A stretch of DNA of 64,000 bases, from assembly GCF_039542305.1 (NCBI RefSeq), contig NZ_BAABHW010000004.1:1-64000 (forward strand), read 5' to 3'. Each line of letters starts with the position of its first letter. Position 1 is the first letter of the stretch. The DNA is from Roseibacterium beibuensis (lineage in GTDB: Bacteria > Pseudomonadota > Alphaproteobacteria > Rhodobacterales > Rhodobacteraceae). The notes beneath the pieces were generated by a model. It saw only the letters and a list, made by a program, of their open reading frames with translations. It did no database searches and was not told the origin of the DNA. Position numbers and translations under genes: made by a program. Shown here piece after piece: positions 52,652 through 61,614 of this stretch.

Positions 52652-53068
52652 TCAGGCGGCGACGCTGGGGGCTTCGAGGATCTGGACGCCGTTGATGCGC
52701 CAGCCCTCCTCGGTCTGGATCATCTGGTAGCCGAGGTAATGGGCGCGGCCCGACTGGTCGATCACCTCGACCCGCTGGACGAGGATGCTGCCCAGCGATT
52801 GCAGGTCGATGAAGCGCACCTCGCCGGGGGTCCAGACCATCGGGTAGCCCTGTTCGACCATCCGGGCGAAATTCTCGGGCGTGCCGAACAGGCGCTGGAT
52901 CGTGGGGCTGGCGAAGTCCCACGCGGTGGCGACATCCTCGGCGCGGAAGGCGTCGAACTGGCCGCCGATCACGCCTTCGATCTCGGGGTTGGGGTCGAGC
53001 ACCTGTTGCGCCTGCGCGGTGAGCGCGGCGAGGCTGAGGGCAAGGGCGGCAAGGATGGCACGCAGCAT
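52652..53068 (-). CDS. DUF4864 domain-containing exported protein
   Basis: The 138-residue protein has a signal peptide (MLRAILAALALSLAALTAQA). The DUF4864 fold, NTF2-like, is recognised by VIGGQFDAFRAEDVATAWDFASPTIQRLFGTPENFARMVEQGYPMVW and the closing GYQMIQTEEGWRINGVQIL. The family is periplasmic and of unknown function. Terminator-like palindromes follow. Confidence 0.88.
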   Translation of the reverse strand: MLRAILAALALSLAALTAQAQQVLDPNPEIEGVIGGQFDAFRAEDVATAWDFASPTIQRLFGTPENFARMVEQGYPMVWTPGEVRFIDLQSLGSILVQRVEVIDQSGRAHYLGYQMIQTEEGWRINGVQILEAPSVAA

Positions 53069-53134
53069 GTCGAGGTCTCCTGTCGGTTGTCCTGTCAGGA
53101 GAGACGTAGCGCGCCGGCGAAAGGTTTCACGCGA

Positions 53135-53866
53135 TCAGGGATCGAGGAAGCGGAAGGCGCGTTTCAACTCGGCCACGGCGTTTTCGCGATACCAGCGGCC
53201 ATGGGCCAGCAGGATGCGCTGTGGCGCCCACGCGATCATGCGACGGATGGCGCTGCGCAGCTTGGGCTTGTCGAAGACCATGCGCATGTCGCGCGGCATG
53301 GCGCCGTCGGGGTCCTGGTTGCCCGCAACCTTGGTGAAGAGGCGCATGTGCCAGGGCAGTTTAGACGGTTCGAAATTCTCGATCAGGTCGGTAAGGATCA
53401 GGCTCCGGGAATTCTTGTGAAAGAACACCGCCTCGCGATGGATATGCGAGCCGGGGACGATCATCTGGTCAAGATCGCCGGACCATGCGGGCGGGGCGTC
53501 ATTGCTCAGCAGGTGATCGGCGCGCAGGCGGACGTTGCGATCCCTGGCACGCTCGCGCACGCCGGGGGCGACCCAGGTTTCGGCGGCGGGCAGCGCATCG
53601 GCCCAATCCTGGAAATGGGCGTAGTGAATCCAGTTGGGTGCGATCAGGTGGCGGATGGGACCGAGCGCCTGAAGCTCTGCCAGAAGGTCACCGTTGAAGG
53701 CGATGGGCGAATGCAGCCAGAGATCGCCGGAGGACAGCCGCACAACGGTCATCCGCGTGGGGAAGTCCATCCGGTAGAAGTCGATCTCGGGGCCGTCGAC
53801 GATCCAGATCTCCGCGTCGACGGGCTTGAGCGTGAAGAGCGGCGGATATGTGCCCTCCGCCGCCAT
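53135..53866 (-). CDS. DUF4336 (metallo-beta-lactamase-like) protein
   Basis: The 243-residue protein has DUF4336 sequence blocks: EIWIVDGPEIDFYRMDFPTRMTVVRLSSGDLWLHSPIAF, IRHLIAPNWIHYAHFQDW, SLILTDLIENFE and APQRILLAHGRW. The order resembles metallo-beta-lactamase hydrolases with the classical HxHxDH metal site changed to NWIHYAHF. Enzymatic activity is not proven. Start codon and lysK stop are 4 bp apart, so the gene is cotranscribed with lysK. Confidence 0.85.
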   Translation of the reverse strand: MAAEGTYPPLFTLKPVDAEIWIVDGPEIDFYRMDFPTRMTVVRLSSGDLWLHSPIAFNGDLLAELQALGPIRHLIAPNWIHYAHFQDWADALPAAETWVAPGVRERARDRNVRLRADHLLSNDAPPAWSGDLDQMIVPGSHIHREAVFFHKNSRSLILTDLIENFEPSKLPWHMRLFTKVAGNQDPDGAMPRDMRMVFDKPKLRSAIRRMIAWAPQRILLAHGRWYRENAVAELKRAFRFLDP

Positions 53867-53869
53867 GGC

Positions 53870-55516
53870 TCAGGCGGCCAGTTTGCCCGCCAGACCGTCG
53901 GCGATCAGCGCCTTGGTCTCGTCGATGCCGTAAAGCGCGATGAAACCGCCGAAGCGCGGCCCCTGCGACGCGCCCAGAAGCACCTCGTAAAGCGCCGAGA
54001 ACCAGCTGCGCAGCGGGTCGAAGCCGTGGGTCTTGCCGATGGCGAAGACGATGGATTGCAGGAACTCGTCGTCATGCCAATCGACGGCCGGAAGTTCCAC
54101 GTCCTTGCCTTCCTGCGCGTTCTTGCGGGCGATGACGTCCAGCGCCTTGTCCGCATCGCCGAGGCAGGCCGAAAGCTCCTCCATCGCGGCCCGTTCCTGC
54201 TCGGTGGGCAGGCGGAAGGAGCGCGTCGGTTTGACGAAATCGTTGTAGTAGCGAATGGCAAAGCCCGCGGCCTGGTCGAGGTCGGGGTTATGCTCGGGCG
54301 AGGCATCGGGCGCGTAGCGGCGGATGAAGCCCCAGAGCTTGTCCTTTTCCTCGGCCCCGGAGACGGAGACGAGGTTCAGAAGCATCGCGAAGGGCACGAC
54401 CATCGTCGACTCGGGCACGTTGTGACCGTGGATATGGTAGACGGGGTTGGCCAGACGCTGCGCGGTGTCCTGCTTGGCATAGGCGCGCAGCTGCTGATGG
54501 TATTCGTCCACCGCCTTGGGGATCACGTCGAAATAGAGCCGCTTGGCCGTTTTCGGCTTGAGGAACATGAAATAACTCAGGCTCTCGGTCGAAGCGTAGG
54601 TCAGCCATTCATCGATGGAGATGCCGTTGCCGGAGGATTTGGAGATCTTCTGCCCGGTCTCGTCGAGGAACAGTTCGTAGGTGAAATGCTCGGGCGCGGG
54701 ATGGCCGAGGATTTCGCAGATCGAGTCGTAGATCGGCGTGTTGGTGGAATGGTCCTTGCCATACATCTCGAAATCGACGCCGAGCGCGGCCCAGCGGGCG
54801 CCGAAATCGGGCTTCCACTGGAGTTTCACGTTGCCGCCGGTGACCGGCAGGGTCCATTCGCGCCCGTCCTCGTCATCGAAGGTGATGGTGTGGTCGGTCG
54901 CGTTCACCTCTTTCATCGGGACGTAGAGGACACGGCCCGTTTCGGGGTGGATCGGCAGGAAGATCGAGTAGGTCTGGCGGCGTTCCTCGCGCAGCGATTT
55001 CAGCATCACCTTCATGATGTCGTCATAGCGTTCGGCGGCGCGTTTCAGCACCTCGTCGAACTGGCCGGTGCGGTAGAACTCGGTCGCGGAATAGAACTCG
55101 TACTCGAAGCCAAAGGTATCGAGGAAGCGGCGCAGCATGGCGTTGTTGTGATCGCCGAAACTGTCGAACTCGCCAAACGGGTCGGGCACGCTGGTCAGCG
55201 GCTTTTGCAGGTGTTCGCGCAGCATGTCCTGGTTGGGGACGTTGCCGGGCACCTTGCGCATCCCGTCGAGGTCGTCCGAGAAACAGATCAGCCGCGTCGG
55301 AATGTCCGAGATCACCTCGAAGGCGCGGCGGATCATCGTGGTGCGCAGAACCTCGCCGAAAGTGCCGATATGCGGCAGACCCGAGGGGCCATAACCGGTC
55401 TCGAACAGCACGTAGCCCTTTTCAGGCGGCTGTTTTTCATAGCGTTTCAGCACTGCGCGCGCCTCTTCGAAGGGCCAGGCCTTGGAGGTCATCGCGGCGT
55501 CACGCAGATCGGTCAT
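53870..55516 (-). CDS. lysK: Lysine--tRNA ligase, class I
   Basis: The 548-residue class I synthetase, the archaeal-type form used by most Alphaproteobacteria in place of class II LysS, has the HIGH-equivalent GYGPSGLPHIGTFGE (about 42-56) and the KMSKS loop QKISKSSGNG (about 288-297). It charges tRNA-Lys and is essential. ATG 55516 is the start; a second ATG 24 bp inside would remove family-typical residues. The gene is followed at 4 bp by the DUF4336 gene. Confidence 0.96.
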   Translation of the reverse strand: MTDLRDAAMTSKAWPFEEARAVLKRYEKQPPEKGYVLFETGYGPSGLPHIGTFGEVLRTTMIRRAFEVISDIPTRLICFSDDLDGMRKVPGNVPNQDMLREHLQKPLTSVPDPFGEFDSFGDHNNAMLRRFLDTFGFEYEFYSATEFYRTGQFDEVLKRAAERYDDIMKVMLKSLREERRQTYSIFLPIHPETGRVLYVPMKEVNATDHTITFDDEDGREWTLPVTGGNVKLQWKPDFGARWAALGVDFEMYGKDHSTNTPIYDSICEILGHPAPEHFTYELFLDETGQKISKSSGNGISIDEWLTYASTESLSYFMFLKPKTAKRLYFDVIPKAVDEYHQQLRAYAKQDTAQRLANPVYHIHGHNVPESTMVVPFAMLLNLVSVSGAEEKDKLWGFIRRYAPDASPEHNPDLDQAAGFAIRYYNDFVKPTRSFRLPTEQERAAMEELSACLGDADKALDVIARKNAQEGKDVELPAVDWHDDEFLQSIVFAIGKTHGFDPLRSWFSALYEVLLGASQGPRFGGFIALYGIDETKALIADGLAGKLAA

Positions 55517-55632
55517 CGTCTTTCATCCCAATGATCAGGTCGGGGGCGTCCATGCCCCTGCGGCCCCGCACCTATTGCGAGGTCAAGGCAGCGTCAATAA
55601 ATACCGCGAAAGCCGAATTCAAGGAGAGACCG

Positions 55633-56052
55633 ATGACCGACCGCACCCCCCTGTCGCCCGAGGACGCGCTGGTCGCGATCATGGTGGCCGTCTCGGTTTC
55701 CGACGAGGCGATCCAGACCTCGGAACTGGTCAAGATCCAGGGCATCGTGAACAACCTGCCGGTGTTCGGGCAATACGACCTCGACCGGATGCGCGAAATG
55801 GCGAGTTTCGTCTTCGAACTGTTCGAAGAGGAGGACGGGCTGGACGCGCTGTTCGGGATGGTGTCGGACGTGCTGCCCGACAAGCTGCACGAGACGGCCT
55901 ATGCGCTGGCCTGTGACGTCGCCGCCGCCGACGGGAGGCTGGACCAGATCGAGCTGCGCTTCCTCGAAGAGATGCGCCACGCGATGAATATCGACCGGCT
56001 GGCCGCCGCCGCCATCGAGCGCGGATCGCGGGCACGTCACACGACCCTGTAA
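55633..56052 (+). CDS. Tellurite-resistance TerB-like protein
   Basis: The 139-residue protein starts at ATG 55633, behind AAGGAGAG. The TerB/DjlA-like helical fold is indicated by SPEDALVAIMVAVSVSDEAIQTSELVKIQGIVNNLPVF, then LHETAYALACDVAAADGRLDQIELRFLEEMRHAMNI, where the acidic VAAADG..D..E repeats may bind metal. It is a stand-alone copy without a ter operon. The role is unknown in this context. Confidence 0.85.
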   Translation: MTDRTPLSPEDALVAIMVAVSVSDEAIQTSELVKIQGIVNNLPVFGQYDLDRMREMASFVFELFEEEDGLDALFGMVSDVLPDKLHETAYALACDVAAADGRLDQIELRFLEEMRHAMNIDRLAAAAIERGSRARHTTL

Positions 56053-56077
56053 GCGGCGCGGGCGGAACGCCCGGACG

Positions 56078-57340
56078 CTAGTGCTTGGGCGGGGTCCACT
56101 CGGCCTCGGGCACGTCGCGGCGGGCAAGGCGCAGGGCAAGGCCCACGGCGACGCCGACGCCGATGGCGACGGTCAGATCGGCGAGCACGGTCAGAAGGAA
56201 GGTCATCGCCAGCAGGATCTGATCCGAGCGCCGATCCTTGAGGTATCCGCGCCAGCGATGCGGTTCGCTCATGTTCCACGCGGTCAGCAGCAGAAGCGCC
56301 GCCAGCGCGGGCATGGCGAGGTAGCCGGCAAGGGGCGCGGCGAGCAGCATCACCAGCAGGATCGTCAGCGCATGGACCAGCCCGGCGACGGGCGTCTTGC
56401 CGCCCGCGCGCACGTTGGTGGCGGTGCGGGCGATGGCGCCGGTGGCGGGCAGGCCGCCGAACAGCGCCGAGCCGAGATTGGCCGCGCCCTGGGCCAGAAG
56501 CTCGGCATTGGGGCGGTGCTGTCCGCCGATCATCCGGTCGGCCACCATGGCGGAGAGCAGCGACTCGATCCCCGCGAGGAAGGCGATGATCACCGCCGAG
56601 GGCAGAAGCTCGGCCAACCGCGCGGGCGACAGATCGGGCAGGCCCGGCATCGGCAGGCTGCGCGGCAGATCGCCGAAGCGCGCGGCGATGGTCTCGACCG
56701 GGAGGCCCGCCAGCGCCACGATGGCCGAGGTCGCACCAACGGCGAGGATCAGGCCCGGAAAGCGCGGAAAGGCCCGGCGCAGGATCACGATGGCGGCCAT
56801 GGTGACCAGCCCGATGGCGAGCGTGGCGGGGCTGAGCGTATCGCGCACGGCCCAGAGCGCGGGCAGTTTTTCGAGAAAGGCGGCGGGCACCTCGGCCAGC
56901 GACAGGCCGAACAGGTCCTTGATCTGGCTGGAGGCGATGATGACGGCGATGCCGATGGTGAAGCCGTTGATCACCGCCTCGGGCACCAGCCGGATCAGCC
57001 GCCCGGCGCGAAGCGCCCCGGCCAGAAGCAGGATCGCCCCGGCCATGAAGGTCGCCAGCACCAGCCCGTCATAGCCGTGCTCGGCGATGACATCGGCCAC
57101 GACGACGATGAAAGCCCCGGTCGGACCGCCGATCTGCACCCGGCTGCCGCCCAGAAGCGAGATCAGGAAGCCCGCGACGATGGCGGTGACCAGCCCCTGC
57201 GCGGGCCCCGCGCCCGAAGCGATGGCGATGGCCATGCTGAGCGGCAGGGCGACCATGGCGACGGTCACCCCTGCGCCGAGATCGGCCAGGAAGGTCGGGC
57301 GGTCGTAGCTTTTGAGGGTCGTGAGGATCTTGGGCGTCAT
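56078..57340 (-). CDS. SulP family anion transporter
   Basis: The 420-residue inner-membrane protein has 11-14 membrane helices and the SulP core: FLADLGAGVTVAMVALPLSMAIAIASGAGPAQGLVTAIVAG, then GPTGAFIVVVADV and AGIESLLSAMVADRMIGG. It ends before the cytoplasmic STAS domain that many SulP members carry, so it is a short form. Substrates may be sulfate, bicarbonate or other anions. An FNR-type box lies 72 bp upstream, shared with the divergent phaC gene. Confidence 0.9.
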   Translation of the reverse strand: MTPKILTTLKSYDRPTFLADLGAGVTVAMVALPLSMAIAIASGAGPAQGLVTAIVAGFLISLLGGSRVQIGGPTGAFIVVVADVIAEHGYDGLVLATFMAGAILLLAGALRAGRLIRLVPEAVINGFTIGIAVIIASSQIKDLFGLSLAEVPAAFLEKLPALWAVRDTLSPATLAIGLVTMAAIVILRRAFPRFPGLILAVGATSAIVALAGLPVETIAARFGDLPRSLPMPGLPDLSPARLAELLPSAVIIAFLAGIESLLSAMVADRMIGGQHRPNAELLAQGAANLGSALFGGLPATGAIARTATNVRAGGKTPVAGLVHALTILLVMLLAAPLAGYLAMPALAALLLLTAWNMSEPHRWRGYLKDRRSDQILLAMTFLLTVLADLTVAIGVGVAVGLALRLARRDVPEAEWTPPKH

Positions 57341-57411
57341 GGCCGGTGTCCGCTGGTCAGGGCGAACCTACGCCTGCGCCTTGGCCTGTGCAAGATGCTG
57401 CGCCGCGGCGA

Positions 57412-57425
57412 TTGACGTGCATCAA
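57412..57425. promoter_or_regulatory. FNR/FnrL-type operator between sulP and phaC
   Basis: TTGACGTGCATCAA matches TTGA-N6-TCAA exactly, with half sites TTGAC and ATCAA. In Rhodobacteraceae FnrL and Dnr-type regulators bind such boxes in low oxygen or with nitric oxide. The centre is about 78 bp from the sulP start and 68 bp from the preferred phaC start, so either gene could be controlled. Confidence 0.6.
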
Positions 57426-57486
57426 GGCGTGACCGAGAGTGGCGGTACAACCTGAGAGTGTCCCGCCCCTGCCCCGGATCGCCGCC

Positions 57487-59304
57487 ATGCCCCAGACGAC
57501 CAAGCCAAACGCGGTGAAGGTGCCGCCGAAATCCGCGGACCTGCCCGCCGTCATTCCCGCAAAGCCCAAGCGCGCCAAACCCGACGCGCCGCAAAGCTAC
57601 GAAGCGCTGGATCGCGCCACCCGCGCGGCCCTGGCGCGGATGACCGGGGGCGTGTCGCCCTATGCGCTCTTGGAAAGCTGGACCGACTGGGCGGTGCACC
57701 TGAGCCGCGCGCCGGGGCGGCAACTGGCGCTGGCCGAACACGCCCGCGACAATGCGGTCAAGCTGGGCGCCTATGCCCTGCGCACCCTGACCGAGGACGG
57801 GCATCCGCCCGCCCCGTTCAAGCCCAAGGCCTATGACCACCGCTTCATGCATCCCTCGTGGGAGAAACTGCCCTACGCGCTGTGGCAGCAAAGTTTTCTC
57901 GCCACGCAGGATTGGTGGGACATGGCGACGGGCCATATCCGCGGCCTGCGCCCCGACAATGCCGACCGCGCGCAATTCATCGCGCGCCAGACGCTGGACC
58001 TGTTCGCGCCCTCGAATTTCCCGTGGCTGAACCCGCAGATCATGGAAGAGACGCTGAAACAGAACGGGCGCAACATCGTCGAAGGGTCCGAGCATTACTT
58101 CGAGGACCTGATGCACACGCTGACGCAGGAACATCCCGACCAGCCCGAGGGCTACCGCGTGGGCGAGGACCTGGCCGCGACGCCGGGCAAGGTGGTGATG
58201 CGCAACGAGATCTGCGAACTGATCCAGTACGCGCCCGAGACCGAGACGGTGAAATCCGAGCCGGTGCTGATCGTGCCCGCGTGGATCATGAAATACTACA
58301 TCCTCGACCTGTCGGCCCATAACTCGATGGTGCGCTACCTCGTCGAGCAGGGCTTTACCGTCTTCATGATCTCGTGGCGCAACCCGACGGCCGATATGGC
58401 GGAGCTTTCCCTCGACGACTACCGGCGGATGGGCGTGATGGCGGCACTGGACGCGGTCAGCGCGATCGTTCCCGACACCAAGGTCCATGCCAATGGCTAT
58501 TGCCTTGGCGGCACGCTGTTGGCGATCGCGGCGGCGACCATGGCGCGGGATGGCGACGACCGGCTGGCCTCGATCACGCTGATGGCGGCGCAGACGGATT
58601 TCGCGGAAGCAGGCGAGTTGCTGCTTTTCACCGACGAGTCGCAGGTGGCCTTTATCGAAGACCTGATGTGGGACCAGGGCTATCTCGACCGGCCGCAGAT
58701 GACGCGCACCTTCGCCACGATGCGGGCCGAGGACCTGATCTATTCCCGCGCGGTGGCGCGCTATTTCCTCGGGCGGCCCGACATGCCGTCGGATCTGGGC
58801 GTGTGGAACAACGACACCACGCGGATGCCGTCGCGGATGCATTCGGAATACCTGCGCGGCCTGTTCCTGGAAAACCGGCTGACGGCGGGGCGCTATGCCG
58901 TCGAGGGGCGGGTGATCGCGCTGAAGGACATCAAGGCGCCGATGTTCGTCGTCGGCACCGAGACCGACCACATCGCGCCGTGGCGGTCCGTCTACAAGGC
59001 CAAGCTTTTCACCGATGGCGATTTCCGCTTCTGCCTTGTGAAGGGCGGGCATAATGGCGGGATCGTCAGCGAACCGGGCCACCCGCGCAAGCATTACCGG
59101 CTGGGCCATCGCGAACCCGGCGCGCTTTACATGGACCCCGACACCTGGCTGGAGCAACACGAGCCAACCCCCGGAAGCTGGTGGATCGCCTGGGCCGCGT
59201 GGCTGGCCGAGCACTCCGGCGGAGAGGGTCCGCCGCCCGCCTTGGGCGCCGAGGGCTACGCGCCGCTGGCCGACGCGCCGGGCGACTACGTGTTCGAGAC
59301 CTGA
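57487..59304 (+). CDS. phaC: Class I poly(3-hydroxyalkanoate) synthase
   Basis: The protein has 605 residues from ATG 57487. GTG 57439 would add 16 residues but leaves little room for a promoter under the FNR-type box. It has a PhaC_N domain (QSFLATQDWWDMATGHIRGL, FLAPSNFPWLNPQIM-type), then the alpha/beta-hydrolase core with the lipase-like box GYCLGG bearing the catalytic Cys (about residue 340), the Asp in GTETDHIAPWRSVYK and the His in KGGHNGGIV. It polymerises hydroxyacyl-CoA into storage polymer. No phaA/B gene is adjacent. Confidence 0.93.
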   Translation: MPQTTKPNAVKVPPKSADLPAVIPAKPKRAKPDAPQSYEALDRATRAALARMTGGVSPYALLESWTDWAVHLSRAPGRQLALAEHARDNAVKLGAYALRTLTEDGHPPAPFKPKAYDHRFMHPSWEKLPYALWQQSFLATQDWWDMATGHIRGLRPDNADRAQFIARQTLDLFAPSNFPWLNPQIMEETLKQNGRNIVEGSEHYFEDLMHTLTQEHPDQPEGYRVGEDLAATPGKVVMRNEICELIQYAPETETVKSEPVLIVPAWIMKYYILDLSAHNSMVRYLVEQGFTVFMISWRNPTADMAELSLDDYRRMGVMAALDAVSAIVPDTKVHANGYCLGGTLLAIAAATMARDGDDRLASITLMAAQTDFAEAGELLLFTDESQVAFIEDLMWDQGYLDRPQMTRTFATMRAEDLIYSRAVARYFLGRPDMPSDLGVWNNDTTRMPSRMHSEYLRGLFLENRLTAGRYAVEGRVIALKDIKAPMFVVGTETDHIAPWRSVYKAKLFTDGDFRFCLVKGGHNGGIVSEPGHPRKHYRLGHREPGALYMDPDTWLEQHEPTPGSWWIAWAAWLAEHSGGEGPPPALGAEGYAPLADAPGDYVFET

Positions 59305-59349
59305 CGCCATTCCGCGCTTGACCGGCAGGTGCCGGGGGGCCTACCGATT

Positions 59350-59530
59350 GAGGCGATGGTTCCCCGTGCACCGCACGGGGTGAAAAGGGAACGCGGTGCG
59401 GGCAAAGCCCCAAATCCGCGACTGCCCCCGCAACTGTAGGCGGAATGCGACCCCGAATATGCCACTGGGCCAAACGGCCCGGGAAGGTCGGGCAAGCCAT
59501 GATCCGCGAGTCAGGAGACCTGCCATCGTC
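59350..59530 (+). promoter_or_regulatory. Cobalamin riboswitch
   Basis: The conserved core is easily seen: GGTTCC, GAAAAGGGAAC, GGTG, AAGCC, GACTGCCCCCGCAACTGT, GCCACTGGG, GGGAAGG and the closing CGAGTCAGGAGACCTGCC. It lies on the plus strand and ends about 50 bp before the start of the gene at 59578, so it controls that gene, normally by repression with adenosylcobalamin. Confidence 0.95.
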
Positions 59531-59577
59531 GATTCACCCAAGGCCCGGGCGGGGTGCCCCGGAGAAGGAGTTTTGCG

Positions 59578-59952
59578 ATGATCTGGTCCGACGAGACCCA
59601 TTCCTACCAGGCGACCATGTGCCCGCGCATCGGCGGCCCCTGCCCCGAGGCGGCCTGCCTCGTCAAGAGGCTGGCGCAGAGCCTGGCCACGGTCCGCCCC
59701 TTCACCAAGCCGGATTTCGAAGTGGCCGGGTTCAGCCGTCTGGATGGTTGCCCGCAATCCTGCGGCGCGCAGTTCGTCGCGAACCACCGGCGCGTGCGCC
59801 TGTTCTGCGGCGTCGAGATGGACACCGAACTCGCGCCCCTCGACGCGATGGCGGATGCGATTTTCGGCAATGGCGATGACGGCGTGGGCCTGAGCACGGC
59901 AAGCCTGCCTGCACGCCCCCTCGCCCTGGTCGAGGCGCGGTCGATCGCCTGA
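59578..59952 (+). CDS. Cysteine-rich protein under a B12 riboswitch
   Basis: The 124-residue protein starts at ATG 59578, behind AAGGAG. Conserved-looking cysteines stand in TMCPRIGGPCPEAACL (15, 22, 27), LDGCPQSCGAQF (58, 62) and RLFCGV (about 76). The pattern suggests a metal site or thioredoxin-like [2Fe-2S] protein, comparable to DUF1636-like proteins that are also often under B12 control. No membrane segment or signal peptide is present, so it is cytoplasmic. Cobalt or iron handling in corrin metabolism is likely from the riboswitch, but not shown. Confidence 0.6.
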   Translation: MIWSDETHSYQATMCPRIGGPCPEAACLVKRLAQSLATVRPFTKPDFEVAGFSRLDGCPQSCGAQFVANHRRVRLFCGVEMDTELAPLDAMADAIFGNGDDGVGLSTASLPARPLALVEARSIA

Positions 59953-59964
59953 AGGCCCGATGGC

Positions 59965-61458
59965 TCAGGCGTGGATCACGCCCCAGCGCTCGATCAGGGC
60001 CTGTTGCAGGCGTTTGGCGCGGCCATTGTAGCTGCGCCCGCCGGGCGGGCGTTCCATCTGCGCCTCGGTCAGGGCCGCGCGCCGGTCGAGATCGGCGCAG
60101 AAGATCGCAAAGGCGAGGTCGCGCCCCGTGGGCAGGCGGACATAGCCCGCCAGCGTCGAGACGAAGTTGAGCGTACCGGTCTTGGCGACCACCGAAAGCG
60201 GGTGATCGGCCACGGGGTTGCCCGAGGCATCCCGCATCGGGATGTCCTTCATCAGGTTGCGCAGAAGCCCGTTCGGCCCGGCGCTGACCAAGGCGCGGGT
60301 CATGTCCTGCGGGCGGATGCGGCTGTCAACGCCAAGGCCCGAGTGATCGACGAAATGCGGGGTGCGGGCGCCAAGACGCTCTTCCATCCAGGCGGCCATC
60401 TCGGCCCCGCTTTCGGCCAGCGTGGCGGGGCGCACCCCGCCCGCCTGCGTCGCCAGGAGGCCCACGACCTCGGCGGTGAGGTTGGTGGACCACAGCATCA
60501 TGCCACGCAGGATATCCTCCAGCGGCTCGGAGACATGTTCGACCAGCACGGCGGCATCCGTGGGCGCGCCTTCGGAAAAGGCCGGCCCGTCGAGCACGAT
60601 GCCGTAGCTGCGCGCGATGGTCTGGAACACCTCGGCCATGTAGGCGGCGGGACGGCGGGTGGGCAGCCAGCGCGCGCCGCCATTGCCAAGCGCGCCGCGC
60701 GCCACGGTCCATTCATCGCGGGCTTCGGTATCCTCGTAGGTGTAGACGGGATAATCGCGATCCTCGATCACCATGCGCGAGGTCTGCACGCCGGGGGAAT
60801 AGCTGGCCGAACGGGCCTGCATGGTGACGGTGTAATCGCCGTTCTCGCGCGTCCATTCGAAATGCACGCGGTTGAAATTGAGGTTCATCGACGAGATCGA
60901 CGGGTTGTAGCCCGCATGGGGAAGCTGGCCCGGGTCGATCTGGTAGATCGTGGGCAGCGCATCGGTGGCAAGGCGCAACTGGCCCGTCACCTCGCGCACG
61001 CCGAAATCGGCCAGCGACCGCGCCATGCCCGCCAGCGCGTCGGTGTCGAAGAGCGGATCGCCCGAGCCGATCAACCACAGGTCGCCATCGAGGCGGCCAT
61101 CGGCCAGCACCCCGTCCGAGACCAGCCGCGTGCGGAACCGGTAGCCGGGGCCGAGCCGGTCGAGCGCGTAGGCCGTCGTCACGGCCTTGGCAACGGAGGC
61201 GGGCGGAAGACCGTAGAGCGGGTGGCCGACCTCGAGCATCTCGCCGGTCGTCGCGTCGGCCACGGCAAAGCCGACGCGCCCGCCCAGGTCGGCGCGGGCG
61301 ATGATGTCGGCGGCATCGGGGATGGTGCGCGCAAGGAAACCATCGGGCCGGACCAGCGGTCGCAGCGACCGCTCGGGTGCGCTGGCCCATGCGGGGCCGG
61401 CAAGGCTTCCGCCGACGGAGGCTGCTGCTCCGCTTAAAAACGCGCGTCTCGAAACCAT
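59965..61458 (-). CDS. dacB: D-alanyl-D-alanine carboxypeptidase/endopeptidase (PBP4 type, S13)
   Basis: The 497-residue protein starts at ATG 61458. The N-terminus MVSRRAFLSGAAASVGGSLAGPAWA looks like a twin-arginine signal. The penicillin-binding motifs of family S13 follow: SxxK in PPASVAKAVTT (Ser 88, Lys 91), SxN in LWSTNLTAE and KTG in VVAKTGTLNF. The long insert between SxxK and SxN is typical of DacB. It trims peptidoglycan peptides in the periplasm. Confidence 0.93.
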   Translation of the reverse strand: MVSRRAFLSGAAASVGGSLAGPAWASAPERSLRPLVRPDGFLARTIPDAADIIARADLGGRVGFAVADATTGEMLEVGHPLYGLPPASVAKAVTTAYALDRLGPGYRFRTRLVSDGVLADGRLDGDLWLIGSGDPLFDTDALAGMARSLADFGVREVTGQLRLATDALPTIYQIDPGQLPHAGYNPSISSMNLNFNRVHFEWTRENGDYTVTMQARSASYSPGVQTSRMVIEDRDYPVYTYEDTEARDEWTVARGALGNGGARWLPTRRPAAYMAEVFQTIARSYGIVLDGPAFSEGAPTDAAVLVEHVSEPLEDILRGMMLWSTNLTAEVVGLLATQAGGVRPATLAESGAEMAAWMEERLGARTPHFVDHSGLGVDSRIRPQDMTRALVSAGPNGLLRNLMKDIPMRDASGNPVADHPLSVVAKTGTLNFVSTLAGYVRLPTGRDLAFAIFCADLDRRAALTEAQMERPPGGRSYNGRAKRLQQALIERWGVIHA

Positions 61459-61614
61459 TTGGTCAAAAAATCCGTAATGTCGCGAAAGGTTAACCAGAGC
61501 GGCGCGGTCGTCTCAAGCCCCTGCCCGGAGACCGGGATGCGACCCCACGCAAAGGTGATCGCCGGCAGAAAGGCGGGTTTCCGACGCCGCGTCAACAGGA
61601 TAGAGGCAAGCGCC

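Noticed and set aside
52466..55534. A 1022-codon plus-strand frame
   Set aside because: Antisense to DUF4864, DUF4336 and lysK genes, all with recognised motifs. The composition of the product is not protein-like.
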